From positions 1 through 32,939 of the forward strand of contig DLMH01000187.1 in assembly GCA_002478115.1 (NCBI GenBank): DNA of 32,939 nucleotides, read 5' to 3'. A model generated the notes under the pieces. The model saw only the letters and a program-made list of their open reading frames with translations. It searched no databases and was not told the DNA's origin. Positions 21,338-30,610 of this stretch are shown here, piece after piece; within the stretch, counting starts at the first letter, position 1; each line of letters begins with the position of its first letter. The translations under genes were made by a program, and so were the position numbers. The stretch is from Candidatus Acidiferrum typicum (lineage in GTDB: Bacteria > Acidobacteriota > Terriglobia > Acidiferrales > UBA7541).

Positions 21338-22225
21338 TTGGGCGCACCACACACGCCGGTAATGTTGGAAGAGGTGCTGGAATGGCTGCGAATCGAGCCA
21401 GACGGAATTTACGTGGACGCCACGCTGGGAGCCGGCGGGCATTCGGCAGCCATCGCCGCCCGGTTGTCGTCCGGCCGCTTGATCAGCCTGGACCGGGACG
21501 CACAGGCGCTGGCGATCGCGCGGGAGCGCCTGAAAGAGTTTGCGAGCCGGGTGACCTTCGTACACACCGCCTTTTCGAGGATTGCGGAGGCCGTACAAGG
21601 GTTGGGGATAGCGAAGGTGGACGGGGTCTTGGCCGACTTGGGAGTTTCGAGCATGCAGCTTGACCAGCCGGAACGCGGCTTTTCGTTTCGGGAGGCAGGG
21701 CCTTTGGATATGCGCATGAGCAGCGGGGAATTGGCGGAAGACGAGCTGACCGCTGAAGAGATTGTGAATCGCTGGCCGGAGAAGGAACTCGCCGACCTGC
21801 TCTACCGCGAGGCGGAAGAGCACGATTCCAGAAGGATCGCTAGGGGCATCGTACGAGCGCGGCCCATACGGGACACCGCGCACCTGGCAACGGTTGTGGC
21901 AGGCGTTCGGAAGCAATGGGGAAGGCAGAAACTGCATCCCGCGACAAAAACGTTTCTGGCGCTGCGGATAGCGGTGAATCGAGAGTTGGAGGAACTCGGG
22001 CAGTTTCTTTCCCGGACCCCTGCCACTTTAAATTCTGGCGGACGCTGGGTGGTGTTGACCTACCACTCACGCGAAGACCGCCCGGTGAAGCGCGCGTTCC
22101 AGGATGCGGATAAAGCCGGAACGCTGAAGGTGCTCACCAAACACGTGATTGTGCCCGGCCCGGAAGAGCAGGGGGCGAACCCGAGATCGCGAAGCGCGAA
22201 ACTCCGGTGCGCGGAGAAGGTGTAG
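21338..22225 (+). CDS. rsmH: 16S rRNA m4C1402 methyltransferase RsmH
   Basis: 295-residue SAM-dependent methyltransferase (formerly MraW) that methylates N4 of C1402 in 16S rRNA. Motifs are HTPVMLEEVLEWL at the start, the SAM motif DATLGAGGHS (about 28-37), GVLADLGVSSMQLD in the middle, FLALRIAVNRELEEL, and VLTYHSREDRPVKRAF near the C-terminus. The gene starts with TTG: the frame is closed by TGA at 21251 and has no ATG or GTG before the conserved HTPV; GAGAA lies next to the TTG. The first residues (MGAPHTPV) agree with the family. Its end lies 2 bases before the ftsL ATG. Confidence 0.96.
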   Translation: MGAPHTPVMLEEVLEWLRIEPDGIYVDATLGAGGHSAAIAARLSSGRLISLDRDAQALAIARERLKEFASRVTFVHTAFSRIAEAVQGLGIAKVDGVLADLGVSSMQLDQPERGFSFREAGPLDMRMSSGELAEDELTAEEIVNRWPEKELADLLYREAEEHDSRRIARGIVRARPIRDTAHLATVVAGVRKQWGRQKLHPATKTFLALRIAVNRELEELGQFLSRTPATLNSGGRWVVLTYHSREDRPVKRAFQDADKAGTLKVLTKHVIVPGPEEQGANPRSRSAKLRCAEKV

Positions 22226-22227
22226 CC

Positions 22228-22641
22228 ATGGTGGGAAAGAACAAGCCGGCGATGGTGGAGTTTCATACGGTGAAGCGCATCGACAATTCGCGCCTGGTGC
22301 GCCACGTCGAACCGGTCAAAATGCGCAATCTTTACAAGACTGCGGCACTCGGCGCCGTCGTTGCCGTTTGCTGCATGCTGTACGTCTACCAGCACTTCCG
22401 CTGCATTGACCTGAGTTTTCAGCTTGAGGAACTCCGCGCCACGCAGGAACAGTCCCTGGCGTTGAACGGAGGGCTCAAGCTGGAAATCGCGACGTTGCGC
22501 GACCCCCAGCGCATTGACTTGCTGGCGCGCCATCAACTCGGATTGACCGAACCCACCCCGACGCAAGTGCGCGAGTACACGGCTTTCGACGGCTCGCAAG
22601 TGGCTGCCGTGCACTATGTGCGGCCCTATCGCGCGCCCTGA
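22228..22641 (+). CDS. ftsL: Cell division protein FtsL-like
   Basis: 137-residue bitopic membrane protein in the ftsL position of the cluster. A short basic cytoplasmic N-terminus is followed by one membrane helix (about 40-55, AALGAVVAVCCMLYVY), then a coiled-coil region (LSFQLEELRATQEQSLALNG) and LRDPQRIDLLARHQLGLTEP, which resembles the membrane-distal FtsL/DivIC motif. FtsL joins FtsB and FtsQ and activates FtsWI. Sequence conservation is low, so position is part of the evidence. ATG 22228 has AGAAGG 7 bases before it; an earlier GTG at 22207 would overlap rsmH. Confidence 0.85.
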   Translation: MVGKNKPAMVEFHTVKRIDNSRLVRHVEPVKMRNLYKTAALGAVVAVCCMLYVYQHFRCIDLSFQLEELRATQEQSLALNGGLKLEIATLRDPQRIDLLARHQLGLTEPTPTQVREYTAFDGSQVAAVHYVRPYRAP

Positions 22642-22731
22642 CTTCGTGCGCCAGCATAGCGACCGCTGCACTTGTCCGAGTTGCGAACCACTTTTGGATT
22701 CCGCCCAGCGCGCGAGCCGATATCAGGAGCC

Positions 22732-24807
22732 ATGCAGCAGGATAGAGTTCATGTCCGTTTACTGATACTTGCCGGCGTGGCCCTCCTCTGGATGACCGCG
22801 ATCTTCGGCCGCGTTGCCTACCTGCAGCTTTTCCGTCACAGCGAGTACCTGGCCCGCGCATCGCGGCAACAGCGGCGCGTCATCCAAATCACGTCCAAAC
22901 GCGGCGCGATCTATGACCGCAACATGAACGCGCTGGCGATGAGCATGCCCGTGCAGTCGGCGTTCGCCGTGCCCTCCGAAGTCAAGGACGCGGCCATGGC
23001 CTCGCGACTCCTCGCCGGCGTCCTGGCAATTCCGCAAGACCTGGTTCGCCAGAAACTGGAAGGCGGCGGCACCTTCGTCTGGATTCAGCGAAAACTCCCG
23101 CCGGAAAAGGCGGAAGCGGTGAAGTCCCTGAATCTGAAGGGCTTCTATTTCCAGGAAGAGAATCAGCGCTACTACCCGAAACGAGAACTGGGCGCACATG
23201 TAGTGGGATTTGTGGACGTGGACGAGAAGGGGCTTGGCGGAATCGAGCATGAGTACGACAACGAAATCCGCGGCCAGGGCGAAAAGATTGTGGTGATGGC
23301 CGACGCCAGGCAACGCTGGTTTGACGGCGGGGAAGCGCAGCGCGACCACGGCACCAGTGTTGTGCTTACGCTCGATGAGAAAGTGCAGTACATCGCCGAA
23401 CGCGAGCTGGCGGCAGCGATCGAGAAGACTCACGCGGTCGCCGGCACCGTCATCGTGCAGGACCCAAATACCGGGGCGCTCCTGGCATTGGCCAATTGGC
23501 CTAAATTCAATCCCAATGCGGCTGCGGACGCTCCCGCGGAAGCGCGCATGAACCGTGCCATCAGCGCGATTTATGAGCCGGGCTCCACCTTCAAGCTGAT
23601 AACGCTCGCCGCGGCCTTTGACCAGAACTTGACACGGCCCGACGAGGTGTTCGATTGCGAGAACGGTTCGCTGGTGGTGGGCGGGCGCCGCATTCACGAT
23701 CACAAGGCGTACGGAATGCTCACGGTTTCCGAGATCCTGGCGAATTCCAGCGACGTGGGAGCAATGAAGATTGCCCTGCGATTGGGCGCGCCGAAGTTTT
23801 ACGACTACATCCGCGCCTTCGGATTTGGCACACCCACGGGCGTGGACCTGCCCGGGGAAAGCCGAGGTTTGCTGGAGCGCCTGCAACACTGGGTACCGTC
23901 CTCCATCGGCGCAATTTCCATGGGGCAGGAAGTGGGCGTAACACCACTCCAGATGGTCACTGCGGTTTCATCCGTGGCGAATGGCGGCCTGCTGTACAAG
24001 CCGCATACCGTTCAACAAATGATGCGCGGCGAACAAATTCTGCCGCTGGATGGTTCTTCAGCGCCTGCAGAGCCGCGTCGCGTGATTCGTCCGGAAACGG
24101 CGGCGACACTGCGGCACCTGATGGAAGGCGTGATCCTGCACGGAACGGGAAAAGCTGCGCGGCTTGACGGTTGGACCGCCGGGGGGAAGACGGGAACAGC
24201 TCAGAAAATTGATCCAGCCACGGGACGCTACTCCCGCACGAATGTGATTGCCTCGTTCACCGGATTTGCCCCGATCAACAACCCGGCGGTAACGATTCTG
24301 GTCTCCCTCGATTCTCCCGAGGGATTGCCACACGGCGGCGGAGAGGTGGCGGCGCCGGTGTTCAAGCGGATAGCGGAACAAGTCTTGCCGTATCTGGATG
24401 TGCCGCGCGATGTGCCGGTGAGCCCCCGCCTGCTACAGACGGCCTATCACCAAGGGGCGGGCGCGGAGAGCGAGTCGCTCGATGATCTGGCGCCCGTGGA
24501 TTTCAACGCCCAAACAGAAGCCACGAACGAGGAGTTAAAGGATCCGTCCGCAAAAAGCCCCGAGCCAATGCCGCCGGAAGTCACGGTGGCCGTGGACGAA
24601 GGCGGCGACATCTCGGTGCCGGACTTTGCCGGGGAAACGATGCGGGAAGTAACGGAGGCGTGCTTGCGGCTGGGACTCAACCCGGTCCTGGTTGGCAGCC
24701 GGCTTGCCTCTCAACAATCACCAGCGGCGGGATCGAAAGTTCGCCGCGGGAGCAAGGTGACCGTGCAATTTGGCGGCACTCCCGCGCATGCTGGCAATGT
24801 GCGCTAG
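22732..24807 (+). CDS. ftsI: Septal peptidoglycan transpeptidase FtsI (PBP3) with PASTA domain
   Basis: 691-residue class B penicillin-binding protein that cross-links septal peptidoglycan with FtsW. It has a membrane anchor (about 8-28), the dimerisation/pedestal region with KRGAIYDRN, and a transpeptidase domain with the nucleophile Ser285 in GSTFK and KTG at 486-488 (GGKTGTAQ). The second motif, normally SxN, reads SSD (339-341). A linker of ~60 residues rich in Glu and Pro leads to one C-terminal PASTA domain (about 623-688, ISVPDFAGET to VTVQFGG). PASTA domains are usual in Gram-positive PBPs and found in several other phyla. ATG 22732 has AGGAG unusually close (2 bases); an in-frame TTG at 22672 is the alternative. 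Confidence 0.95.
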   Translation: MQQDRVHVRLLILAGVALLWMTAIFGRVAYLQLFRHSEYLARASRQQRRVIQITSKRGAIYDRNMNALAMSMPVQSAFAVPSEVKDAAMASRLLAGVLAIPQDLVRQKLEGGGTFVWIQRKLPPEKAEAVKSLNLKGFYFQEENQRYYPKRELGAHVVGFVDVDEKGLGGIEHEYDNEIRGQGEKIVVMADARQRWFDGGEAQRDHGTSVVLTLDEKVQYIAERELAAAIEKTHAVAGTVIVQDPNTGALLALANWPKFNPNAAADAPAEARMNRAISAIYEPGSTFKLITLAAAFDQNLTRPDEVFDCENGSLVVGGRRIHDHKAYGMLTVSEILANSSDVGAMKIALRLGAPKFYDYIRAFGFGTPTGVDLPGESRGLLERLQHWVPSSIGAISMGQEVGVTPLQMVTAVSSVANGGLLYKPHTVQQMMRGEQILPLDGSSAPAEPRRVIRPETAATLRHLMEGVILHGTGKAARLDGWTAGGKTGTAQKIDPATGRYSRTNVIASFTGFAPINNPAVTILVSLDSPEGLPHGGGEVAAPVFKRIAEQVLPYLDVPRDVPVSPRLLQTAYHQGAGAESESLDDLAPVDFNAQTEATNEELKDPSAKSPEPMPPEVTVAVDEGGDISVPDFAGETMREVTEACLRLGLNPVLVGSRLASQQSPAAGSKVRRGSKVTVQFGGTPAHAGNVR

Positions 24808-24827
24808 GAAAAGGATTTATCAGGCAA

Positions 24828-26438
24828 ATGGGCAACGGGCTGACGGTTGCGGACGAAGTACAGAAATGTGCCGCCATGAGCGGCGAGGACGAATGGAAAC
24901 ACACTGTGGCTGAACAGGCACACTTCATAGGGCCAACACTGGGCTCCCTTTTGGACGGCGTGGAGCTACATTCCGCGGTGTCTACGCCTGATTTGCGGAT
25001 TCGGCAGATTGCCTGCGACTCGCGCAAGGTGCAGGCCGGAGCCTTGTTTGTAGCGATTCACGGGGTGGCCACCGACGGGAATATTTACGCCAAGGACGCG
25101 GCGTCGCGCGGGGCCGTTGTGGTGCTCAGCGAAGATCCCACGCCGGCGGATTGGCCGCGCAACGTCGCCTGGGTGCAGGTGCGCGAGGCGCGCAAAGCCC
25201 TCGCACTTACCGCCGCGAATTTCTTTGGCAAGCCCGCAAACGCGCTGAAACTTGTCGGCGTTACGGGAACGAATGGCAAGACCACCACGAGTTCGCTGAT
25301 CGATTCCATTGTACGCGCCTCGGGAGCGCAGACCGGCTTGTTCGGCACAATTGCCTATCACACTCCCCGCGGTGAATCTCCGGCGCCAAACACCACGCCG
25401 GAGTCGGCGGACCTGCAAAGTTTCTTTGCGGAAATTCGCGACGCGCAGGGCACCTATGCGGTAATGGAAGCGAGTTCGCACGCGCTGGCGTTGGATCGCT
25501 TGTGGGGTTGCCATTTCGCTGCGGCTGTTTTCACGAATCTGACTCGCGATCACATTGACTTTCACAAAAACTTCGACAACTACTTCGCCGCCAAGCGGCG
25601 GTTGTTTGAGGGCACGGGCGCCGGCGCGCCGGATGCGGCGGTGGTGAACACGGACGACGAGTGGGGCAAGAAACTCCTCGGCCTGGGCCAGAAAACGCTC
25701 ACCTACGGCCTGCAAAATGGCGCCGACCTGACGGCGAAGAAATTCCAGCTCAGCTTCGGCGGCCTGAATTTTGCGGCGCAGACACCGAATGGGAAAATTC
25801 AGGTGCAATCGGCGCTGGTTGGCCGCATCAATGTGTACAACATACTGGCCGCAGTGGGCGCGGGCCTCGCGCTGGGTTTTTCCAACGAGGTTATCGAAGC
25901 CGGCATACGCAATCTGGAAGCCGTCGCGGGCCGCTTCCAGCGCGTGGATCTGGGGCAACCCTTCCTGGTTGTGGTGGACTACGCGCACACGGACGACGCC
26001 CTGGAGAATTTGATCCGCACCGCGCGCGAACTCAATCCCAAGGGCCGCATCATCACGCTTTTTGGCTGCGGCGGCTCGCGCGACCGCACCAAGCGTCCCA
26101 TCATGGGAGAACTTTCCGGACGGCTGAGCGACCTTTCGATTCTCACCAGCGACAATCCGCGCCAGGAGGATCCGCTGAAGATCATCAGCGACGTCGTGGT
26201 GGGCATGCAGAAGTCCGGCGGGAAATACATGATCGAGCCGGACCGTGGCAAAGCCGTCGCGCTGGCGATTGAGGAAGCACAAGCGGGCGATATCGTGCTG
26301 CTGGCGGGCAAGGGCCACGAGGACTATCAGGTCTTTGCCAACCACACCATTCATTTTGATGATCGCGAAGAAGCGCGAAAGGCCTTGCGCGATCGCGGCT
26401 ATACGGAGCCCCAGGGTGGCTCAGGATTTGGCACGTAG
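24828..26438 (+). CDS. murE: UDP-MurNAc-tripeptide synthetase MurE (meso-DAP type)
   Basis: 536-residue cytoplasmic Mur ligase adding the third amino acid to UDP-MurNAc-L-Ala-D-Glu with ATP. Domain 1 has IACDSRKVQAGALFVAI. The ATP site is GVTGTNGKTTTS, followed by NTTPESADLQ and VMEASSHALALDR. The signature DNPR (in TSDNPRQEDP) indicates meso-diaminopimelate as substrate. It ends with LLAGKGHEDYQ and a short tail. The N-terminus is uncertain: ATG 24828 is used, 20 bases after ftsI; ATG 24876 is possible, and upstream codons overlapping ftsI are not likely. The family norm is about 490-500 residues, so some N-terminal extra length remains. Confidence 0.95.
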   Translation: MGNGLTVADEVQKCAAMSGEDEWKHTVAEQAHFIGPTLGSLLDGVELHSAVSTPDLRIRQIACDSRKVQAGALFVAIHGVATDGNIYAKDAASRGAVVVLSEDPTPADWPRNVAWVQVREARKALALTAANFFGKPANALKLVGVTGTNGKTTTSSLIDSIVRASGAQTGLFGTIAYHTPRGESPAPNTTPESADLQSFFAEIRDAQGTYAVMEASSHALALDRLWGCHFAAAVFTNLTRDHIDFHKNFDNYFAAKRRLFEGTGAGAPDAAVVNTDDEWGKKLLGLGQKTLTYGLQNGADLTAKKFQLSFGGLNFAAQTPNGKIQVQSALVGRINVYNILAAVGAGLALGFSNEVIEAGIRNLEAVAGRFQRVDLGQPFLVVVDYAHTDDALENLIRTARELNPKGRIITLFGCGGSRDRTKRPIMGELSGRLSDLSILTSDNPRQEDPLKIISDVVVGMQKSGGKYMIEPDRGKAVALAIEEAQAGDIVLLAGKGHEDYQVFANHTIHFDDREEARKALRDRGYTEPQGGSGFGT

Positions 26439-26468
26439 CGCGCTCGTCTGCTGGCGTGGGACGAGGGC

Positions 26469-26494
26469 CTGCGAGCCAAGGAAGTAGCTCGCAG
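26469..26494. repeat. Hairpin in the murE-murF gap
   Basis: CTGCGAGC (26469-26476) and GCTCGCAG (26487-26494) are a perfect 8-bp inverted repeat around a 10-base loop. No T-run follows, so it is not a standard terminator. The gap of 167 bases is the largest in the cluster after mraZ; the hairpin may attenuate transcription or protect mRNA ends. Confidence 0.5.
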
Positions 26495-26605
26495 ACAAGT
26501 CAGAAGGAGGAGCCCTCAACCGGTGAGAACGCACAGAGATGTGCTTTACGGACGAGGTGAACGCTTCGCCCGAACCCTGGGGAAAGCCAACCTATTGAGG
26601 CAACT

Positions 26606-28045
26606 ATGCGGTGGACGCTTACACAAGTGGCTGACGCGATGGCGGGAGAGCCGGGGCATGGGCTGGACCCCCTGGCCCGGCTGGCCGGTGTCTCGATTGA
26701 TTCTCGCACGCTACGTCCCGGAGAACTCTTCGTTGCCATACACGGTCCGGCTCACGATGGACACGACTATGTGGCCGCCGCCTTGGAAAGCGGGGCAGTG
26801 GCGGCAGTGGTGGCGGGGCCGCTCCTCTCGAAGTATCCGGGATGGCTGCAGGACCGCTGTATCACCGTTCCCGATACCCTCGCGGCGCTGCACCAGTTGG
26901 CACGCGCGGTGCGCAAGGATTGGGGCCGCAAAGTCTGCGGAATCACGGGTTCCGTCGGGAAAACTACAACGAAAGAGATCCTGGCGGCACTGCTGGGCGC
27001 GAAGCTACGGGTCCTGAAATCCGAGGGCAATTTCAATAACGAGTACGGGCTGCCGCTGACGCTGTTTCGCCTGGAAGAAACGCACGGCGTCGCCGTGCTC
27101 GAGATGGGAATGTCTTTCCCGGGGGAGTTGCGGCGTCTTGCGGCGATTGCGCTGCCGGATGTGGCCATCGAGCTGCGCGTCACTCCGGCACATTTGATGA
27201 ACTTTTCGTCCGTTGAGGAAATTGCCCTGGCGAAGCGCGAATTGGTCGAAGGGTTGAATGGCCCGCTTTCGCTGGCGGTGTTGAACGCCGATGACCCGCG
27301 CGTGGCGGCGATGGCTGCCGTCGCTCCGGGCAAGGTGATTTTCTACGGAATTGAAAAGCCGGCTGAGTACCAGGCGGAGGACATCGAGGATCGCGGGGCG
27401 CTGGGCTCCGCATTCACGCTCGTGCACAAGGGCAAGCGCACGCGGATTGAAATGTCCCTTCCCGGGCGGCATGTCGTTTTAAATGCGCTCGCGGGTATTG
27501 CCGCTGCCAGCGCGTGGGGCATTGGCGCCGCGGAGGCTCAACAGATTTTTCCCGGATTGCGCACGCCTTCGATGCGCGGCGAATTGATCCGCTTTACGAA
27601 TGGATTTGCCTTGATCAACGACTCTTACAATTCAAGCCCTGCCGCGCTCCAAGCGATGACCAGCCTGCTGGCGGCCACGCCGGGTTTTCAGCGGCGCATC
27701 CTTGCTGCGGGAGAGATGCGGGAACTGGGGCCGAGTTCCGCGCAGCTTCATCGCGAGGGTGGCACCTTCGCGGCGCAGACCGGCAAAGTGGATTTTGTCA
27801 TTGGCGTCCAAGGCGATGCTGCTCAGCTTGTGGAGGGTGCCGTGGCCGCGGGACTTCCGCGCGAGCGCACCAAGTTTTATGCGTCGCCCGTGAATGCCGC
27901 CAATTTCCTTGTTGATTTCGTGAAGCCGGGCGACGTGTTGCTGGTGAAAGGCTCGCGCAGCGTCAAGATGGAGCGCATCGTCGAAGCGCTGCTGGGCCGC
28001 TTTGCGCCGGAAGATGCCCGGCCCAATGTGGGTGTGGGTCACTGA
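26606..28045 (+). CDS. murF: UDP-MurNAc-tripeptide:D-Ala-D-Ala ligase MurF
   Basis: 479-residue cytoplasmic Mur ligase that adds D-Ala-D-Ala to the UDP-MurNAc-tripeptide. Visible are SIDSRTLRPGELFVAI in domain 1, the ATP loop GITGSVGKTTTKE (about 112-124), EMGMSFPGEL in the central domain, and in domain 3 INDSYNSSPAAL (normally NDxYNANPxS) and LVKGSRSVKMERIV. The ATG at 26606 has GAGG 6 bases before it and a normal N-terminus. It is separated from murE by 167 bases with a hairpin, and from mraY by a single base. Confidence 0.96.
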   Translation: MRWTLTQVADAMAGEPGHGLDPLARLAGVSIDSRTLRPGELFVAIHGPAHDGHDYVAAALESGAVAAVVAGPLLSKYPGWLQDRCITVPDTLAALHQLARAVRKDWGRKVCGITGSVGKTTTKEILAALLGAKLRVLKSEGNFNNEYGLPLTLFRLEETHGVAVLEMGMSFPGELRRLAAIALPDVAIELRVTPAHLMNFSSVEEIALAKRELVEGLNGPLSLAVLNADDPRVAAMAAVAPGKVIFYGIEKPAEYQAEDIEDRGALGSAFTLVHKGKRTRIEMSLPGRHVVLNALAGIAAASAWGIGAAEAQQIFPGLRTPSMRGELIRFTNGFALINDSYNSSPAALQAMTSLLAATPGFQRRILAAGEMRELGPSSAQLHREGGTFAAQTGKVDFVIGVQGDAAQLVEGAVAAGLPRERTKFYASPVNAANFLVDFVKPGDVLLVKGSRSVKMERIVEALLGRFAPEDARPNVGVGH

Positions 28046-28046
28046 G

Positions 28047-29180
28047 ATGCTCTACTACCTCCTCTACCACGTGCTACAGAAATATTTCAGCCCACTGAAC
28101 GTGTTTCGCTACATCACCGTTCGCACGGTCTATGCTAGCTTGACGGCGATGTTCCTGGCGCTGGTGTTCGGGCCCTGGCTGATCCGCAAGCTGCGCGAAC
28201 TCCAGATCGGGCAGTACATTCGCGAGGAAGGGCCAGAAGAGCACAAGAAAAAGGCCGGGACGCCAACGATGGGCGGTGTCTTGATTGTCATTTCCACGGC
28301 CGTGCCGGTGCTGCTCTGGGCCGACCTCGAGAATCCATTCGTCCTGCTCGCGCTGTTTGCCTTGCTGGCATTTGCCGCCATCGGGTTTGTGGACGACTTT
28401 GCAAAAGTCGTCAAGCGCCAGAATCTTGGATTGACCGGCAAGCGCAAACTCACGCTGCAAGTTCTGGTCAGCAGCGTTGTGGGGATCACCCTGCTCGTCT
28501 TGGCCACGCACTCCGCGTATTCCACGCAGCTCGTGCTGCCGTTTTTCAAGCGCTTGCACCCGGATCTGGTCATCCACGGGCTCTTACATGCGAACCATCT
28601 GTGGCCTTTGGCATTCCTGCCGTTTCTGGTGTTTGTGGCGCTGGTAATCACTGGCAGCTCCAACGCCGTGAACCTGACGGATGGGCTGGATGGGTTGGCC
28701 ATCGGTTGCACGGTCATTGCGGCGGGCGCGCTGACGGTGCTCACGTATGTGAGCAGCAATTCGCGTTGGGCCAACTATCTCGATATCCAGTACATCCCGC
28801 GCATCGGCGAACTCACGGTCTTTTGCGGTGCGCTGGTCGGCGCGTCGCTCGGCTTTCTCTGGTACAACGCGCATCCCGCGGAAGTGTTCATGGGCGATGT
28901 GGGCTCGCTGGCGTTGGGCGGAACATTGGGGACCATTGCGGTGATCATCAAGCAGGAAGTGCTGCTGCTGTTTGTCGGGGGAATTTTCGTCATCGAAGCA
29001 CTCTCGGTGATTTTGCAGGTAGGCTCGTTCAAATTGCGCGGCAAGCGAATTTTCCGCATGGCGCCCATCCATCACCACTTTGAGCTGCTGGGCTGGAGCG
29101 AGAGCAAGGTGATCGTACGCTTCTGGATTGCGGCACTGGTGTTTGCGCTGTTCGCGTTGACGACGCTGAAATTGCGGTAA
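28047..29180 (+). CDS. mraY: Phospho-MurNAc-pentapeptide transferase MraY
   Basis: 377-residue integral membrane enzyme that links phospho-MurNAc-pentapeptide to undecaprenyl phosphate, giving lipid I. About ten membrane helices are visible. Conserved sites are KKAGTPTMGG (about 77-86), the aspartate pair in GFVDDFAKV, NLTDGLDGLA, the NAHPAEVFMGDVGSLALG loop, and the histidine motif APIHHHFE near the C-terminus. The ATG at 28047 begins one base after the murF TGA, which suggests coupled translation. The length fits the longer MraY form common in Gram-negative phyla. Confidence 0.97.
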   Translation: MLYYLLYHVLQKYFSPLNVFRYITVRTVYASLTAMFLALVFGPWLIRKLRELQIGQYIREEGPEEHKKKAGTPTMGGVLIVISTAVPVLLWADLENPFVLLALFALLAFAAIGFVDDFAKVVKRQNLGLTGKRKLTLQVLVSSVVGITLLVLATHSAYSTQLVLPFFKRLHPDLVIHGLLHANHLWPLAFLPFLVFVALVITGSSNAVNLTDGLDGLAIGCTVIAAGALTVLTYVSSNSRWANYLDIQYIPRIGELTVFCGALVGASLGFLWYNAHPAEVFMGDVGSLALGGTLGTIAVIIKQEVLLLFVGGIFVIEALSVILQVGSFKLRGKRIFRMAPIHHHFELLGWSESKVIVRFWIAALVFALFALTTLKLR

Positions 29181-29214
29181 TCGGCGTGCTCTGAAAGGTT
29201 GTGCGGTTGACGAT

Positions 29215-30609
29215 ATGCCTGGATCGATCGAGTTGCGGAAAATGCGCGTGCTGGTCGTGGGTCTGGCGAGGACCGGCGTGGCCACGGCGCTCTTCTGCGC
29301 CAAACACAACGCGATTGTCACGGCCACGGAAGCGCGCGCGGAAGGCGAACTTGGTGATGCTCCCGCAAAGTTGCGCGAAGCGGGCGTGACCCTGGAGATC
29401 GGCGGGCACACGGAGAAAACTTATCTTGCGCAGGATCTGATCATCCCAAGTCCGGGCGTGCCGGCCGACGATCCGTTTCTTCAGACGGCGCGATCGAAAG
29501 GCATCACGGTGTGGAGCGAAATCGAGCTGGCCTACCGTTTCCTTGAGGGCAAGCTGATCGGCATCACCGGGTCGAACGGCAAGACGACGACAACGACACT
29601 TGTTCATCACATTCTGCAGAGCGCCGCCATCCCCACCTTCCTTGCGGGAAACGTCGGCACGCCGCTCATCTCCTGCGTGGAAGAGATGAACAGCGACACG
29701 GTCACCGTCGCGGAACTCAGCAGCTTTCAGCTCGAACTCATCGAGAAGTTTCGCCCGGACATCGGACTTTTCCTGAACCTCACCCCCGATCATCTGGACC
29801 GCCACAAAACCATGGAAGCTTACGCGGGCGCCAAAGCGCGCATTTTTGAGAACCAGACGGAACTCGACGCCGCCGTGCTGAATGCCGATGATCCGCCGAC
29901 CGTGCTCTACGCACCGAAGAAACCGCAGGTGTTCTGGTTCAGCCGCAAGCAGAGAGTGGAGCAGGGCGCCTGCCTTAGCGGGGACGACATCATCATCGTG
30001 CACCACGCGAAGGAAGAATTCGTGATGAAGCGAGCGGAGATTCCGCTGGCGGGCGCGCACAACGTCGAAAACGTGCTGGCCGCCGTGACCGCGGCGCGCC
30101 TGGCGGGTGTGGACACGGCGGCCATTGCGCAGGCAGTTCGCAGTTTCGCGGGCGTGGAGCACCGGCTGGAATTCGTCGCGGAAATCGCCGGCGTGCGTTA
30201 TTACAACGATTCAAAGGCCACCAACGTGGACGCCACCTTGAAGGCCCTCGACGCTTTTCCCGGGCGCATCCTGATTATTCTGGGCGGGAAGGACAAGGGC
30301 AGCGCCTACACCGTTTTGCAAAAGCCGCTGCGCGAAAAAGCCATTCTTGCGCTGCTGATTGGCGCGGCCGCGGACAAAATAGAAAAGCAGATCACCGGCA
30401 GCGTGGCCATCGAACGTGCCGCTACACTGAACCGCGCCGTGGAAATCGCCGCACATGCCGCGCAGCCCGGGGACATCGTGCTTCTGGCTCCGGCCTGCGC
30501 CAGCTTCGACCAGTTTCAGAATTACGAGCAGCGCGGACGCGTCTTCAAGGAGCTGGTTCAACAGTTGGATGCGACCTCCACGCTCGATTCTTCGGATAGG
30601 GGTGAATGA
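29215..30609 (+). CDS. murD: UDP-MurNAc-L-Ala:D-Glu ligase MurD
   Basis: 464-residue cytoplasmic Mur ligase that adds D-glutamate to UDP-MurNAc-L-Ala. The N-terminal Rossmann-like domain has VLVVGLARTGVATA (about 12-25); IIPSPGVPADDP follows. The ATP loop is GITGSNGKTTTTTL, the central domain has ELSSFQLE and NLTPDHLDRH, and domain 3 has YYNDSKATNVDATLKAL, the conserved NDSKATN. It ends with LLAPACASFDQFQNYEQRG, typical of MurD. The ATG at 29215 lies 34 bases after mraY. The stop TGA (30607-30609) overlaps the start region of ftsW. Confidence 0.97.
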   Translation: MPGSIELRKMRVLVVGLARTGVATALFCAKHNAIVTATEARAEGELGDAPAKLREAGVTLEIGGHTEKTYLAQDLIIPSPGVPADDPFLQTARSKGITVWSEIELAYRFLEGKLIGITGSNGKTTTTTLVHHILQSAAIPTFLAGNVGTPLISCVEEMNSDTVTVAELSSFQLELIEKFRPDIGLFLNLTPDHLDRHKTMEAYAGAKARIFENQTELDAAVLNADDPPTVLYAPKKPQVFWFSRKQRVEQGACLSGDDIIIVHHAKEEFVMKRAEIPLAGAHNVENVLAAVTAARLAGVDTAAIAQAVRSFAGVEHRLEFVAEIAGVRYYNDSKATNVDATLKALDAFPGRILIILGGKDKGSAYTVLQKPLREKAILALLIGAAADKIEKQITGSVAIERAATLNRAVEIAAHAAQPGDIVLLAPACASFDQFQNYEQRGRVFKELVQQLDATSTLDSSDRGE

Positions 30610-30610
30610 C

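Noticed and set aside
24966..26354. Minus-strand open frame of 462 codons opposite murE
   Set aside because: Shadow of a conserved Mur ligase; composition is Arg/His/Ala-rich and no motif is seen.
26523..27017. GTG-started frame of 164 codons behind an AAGGAGG site
   Set aside because: It overlaps murF out of frame for most of its length, the spacing to the GTG is long (13 bases), and the product is rich in Trp, Arg and Ser with no family features.
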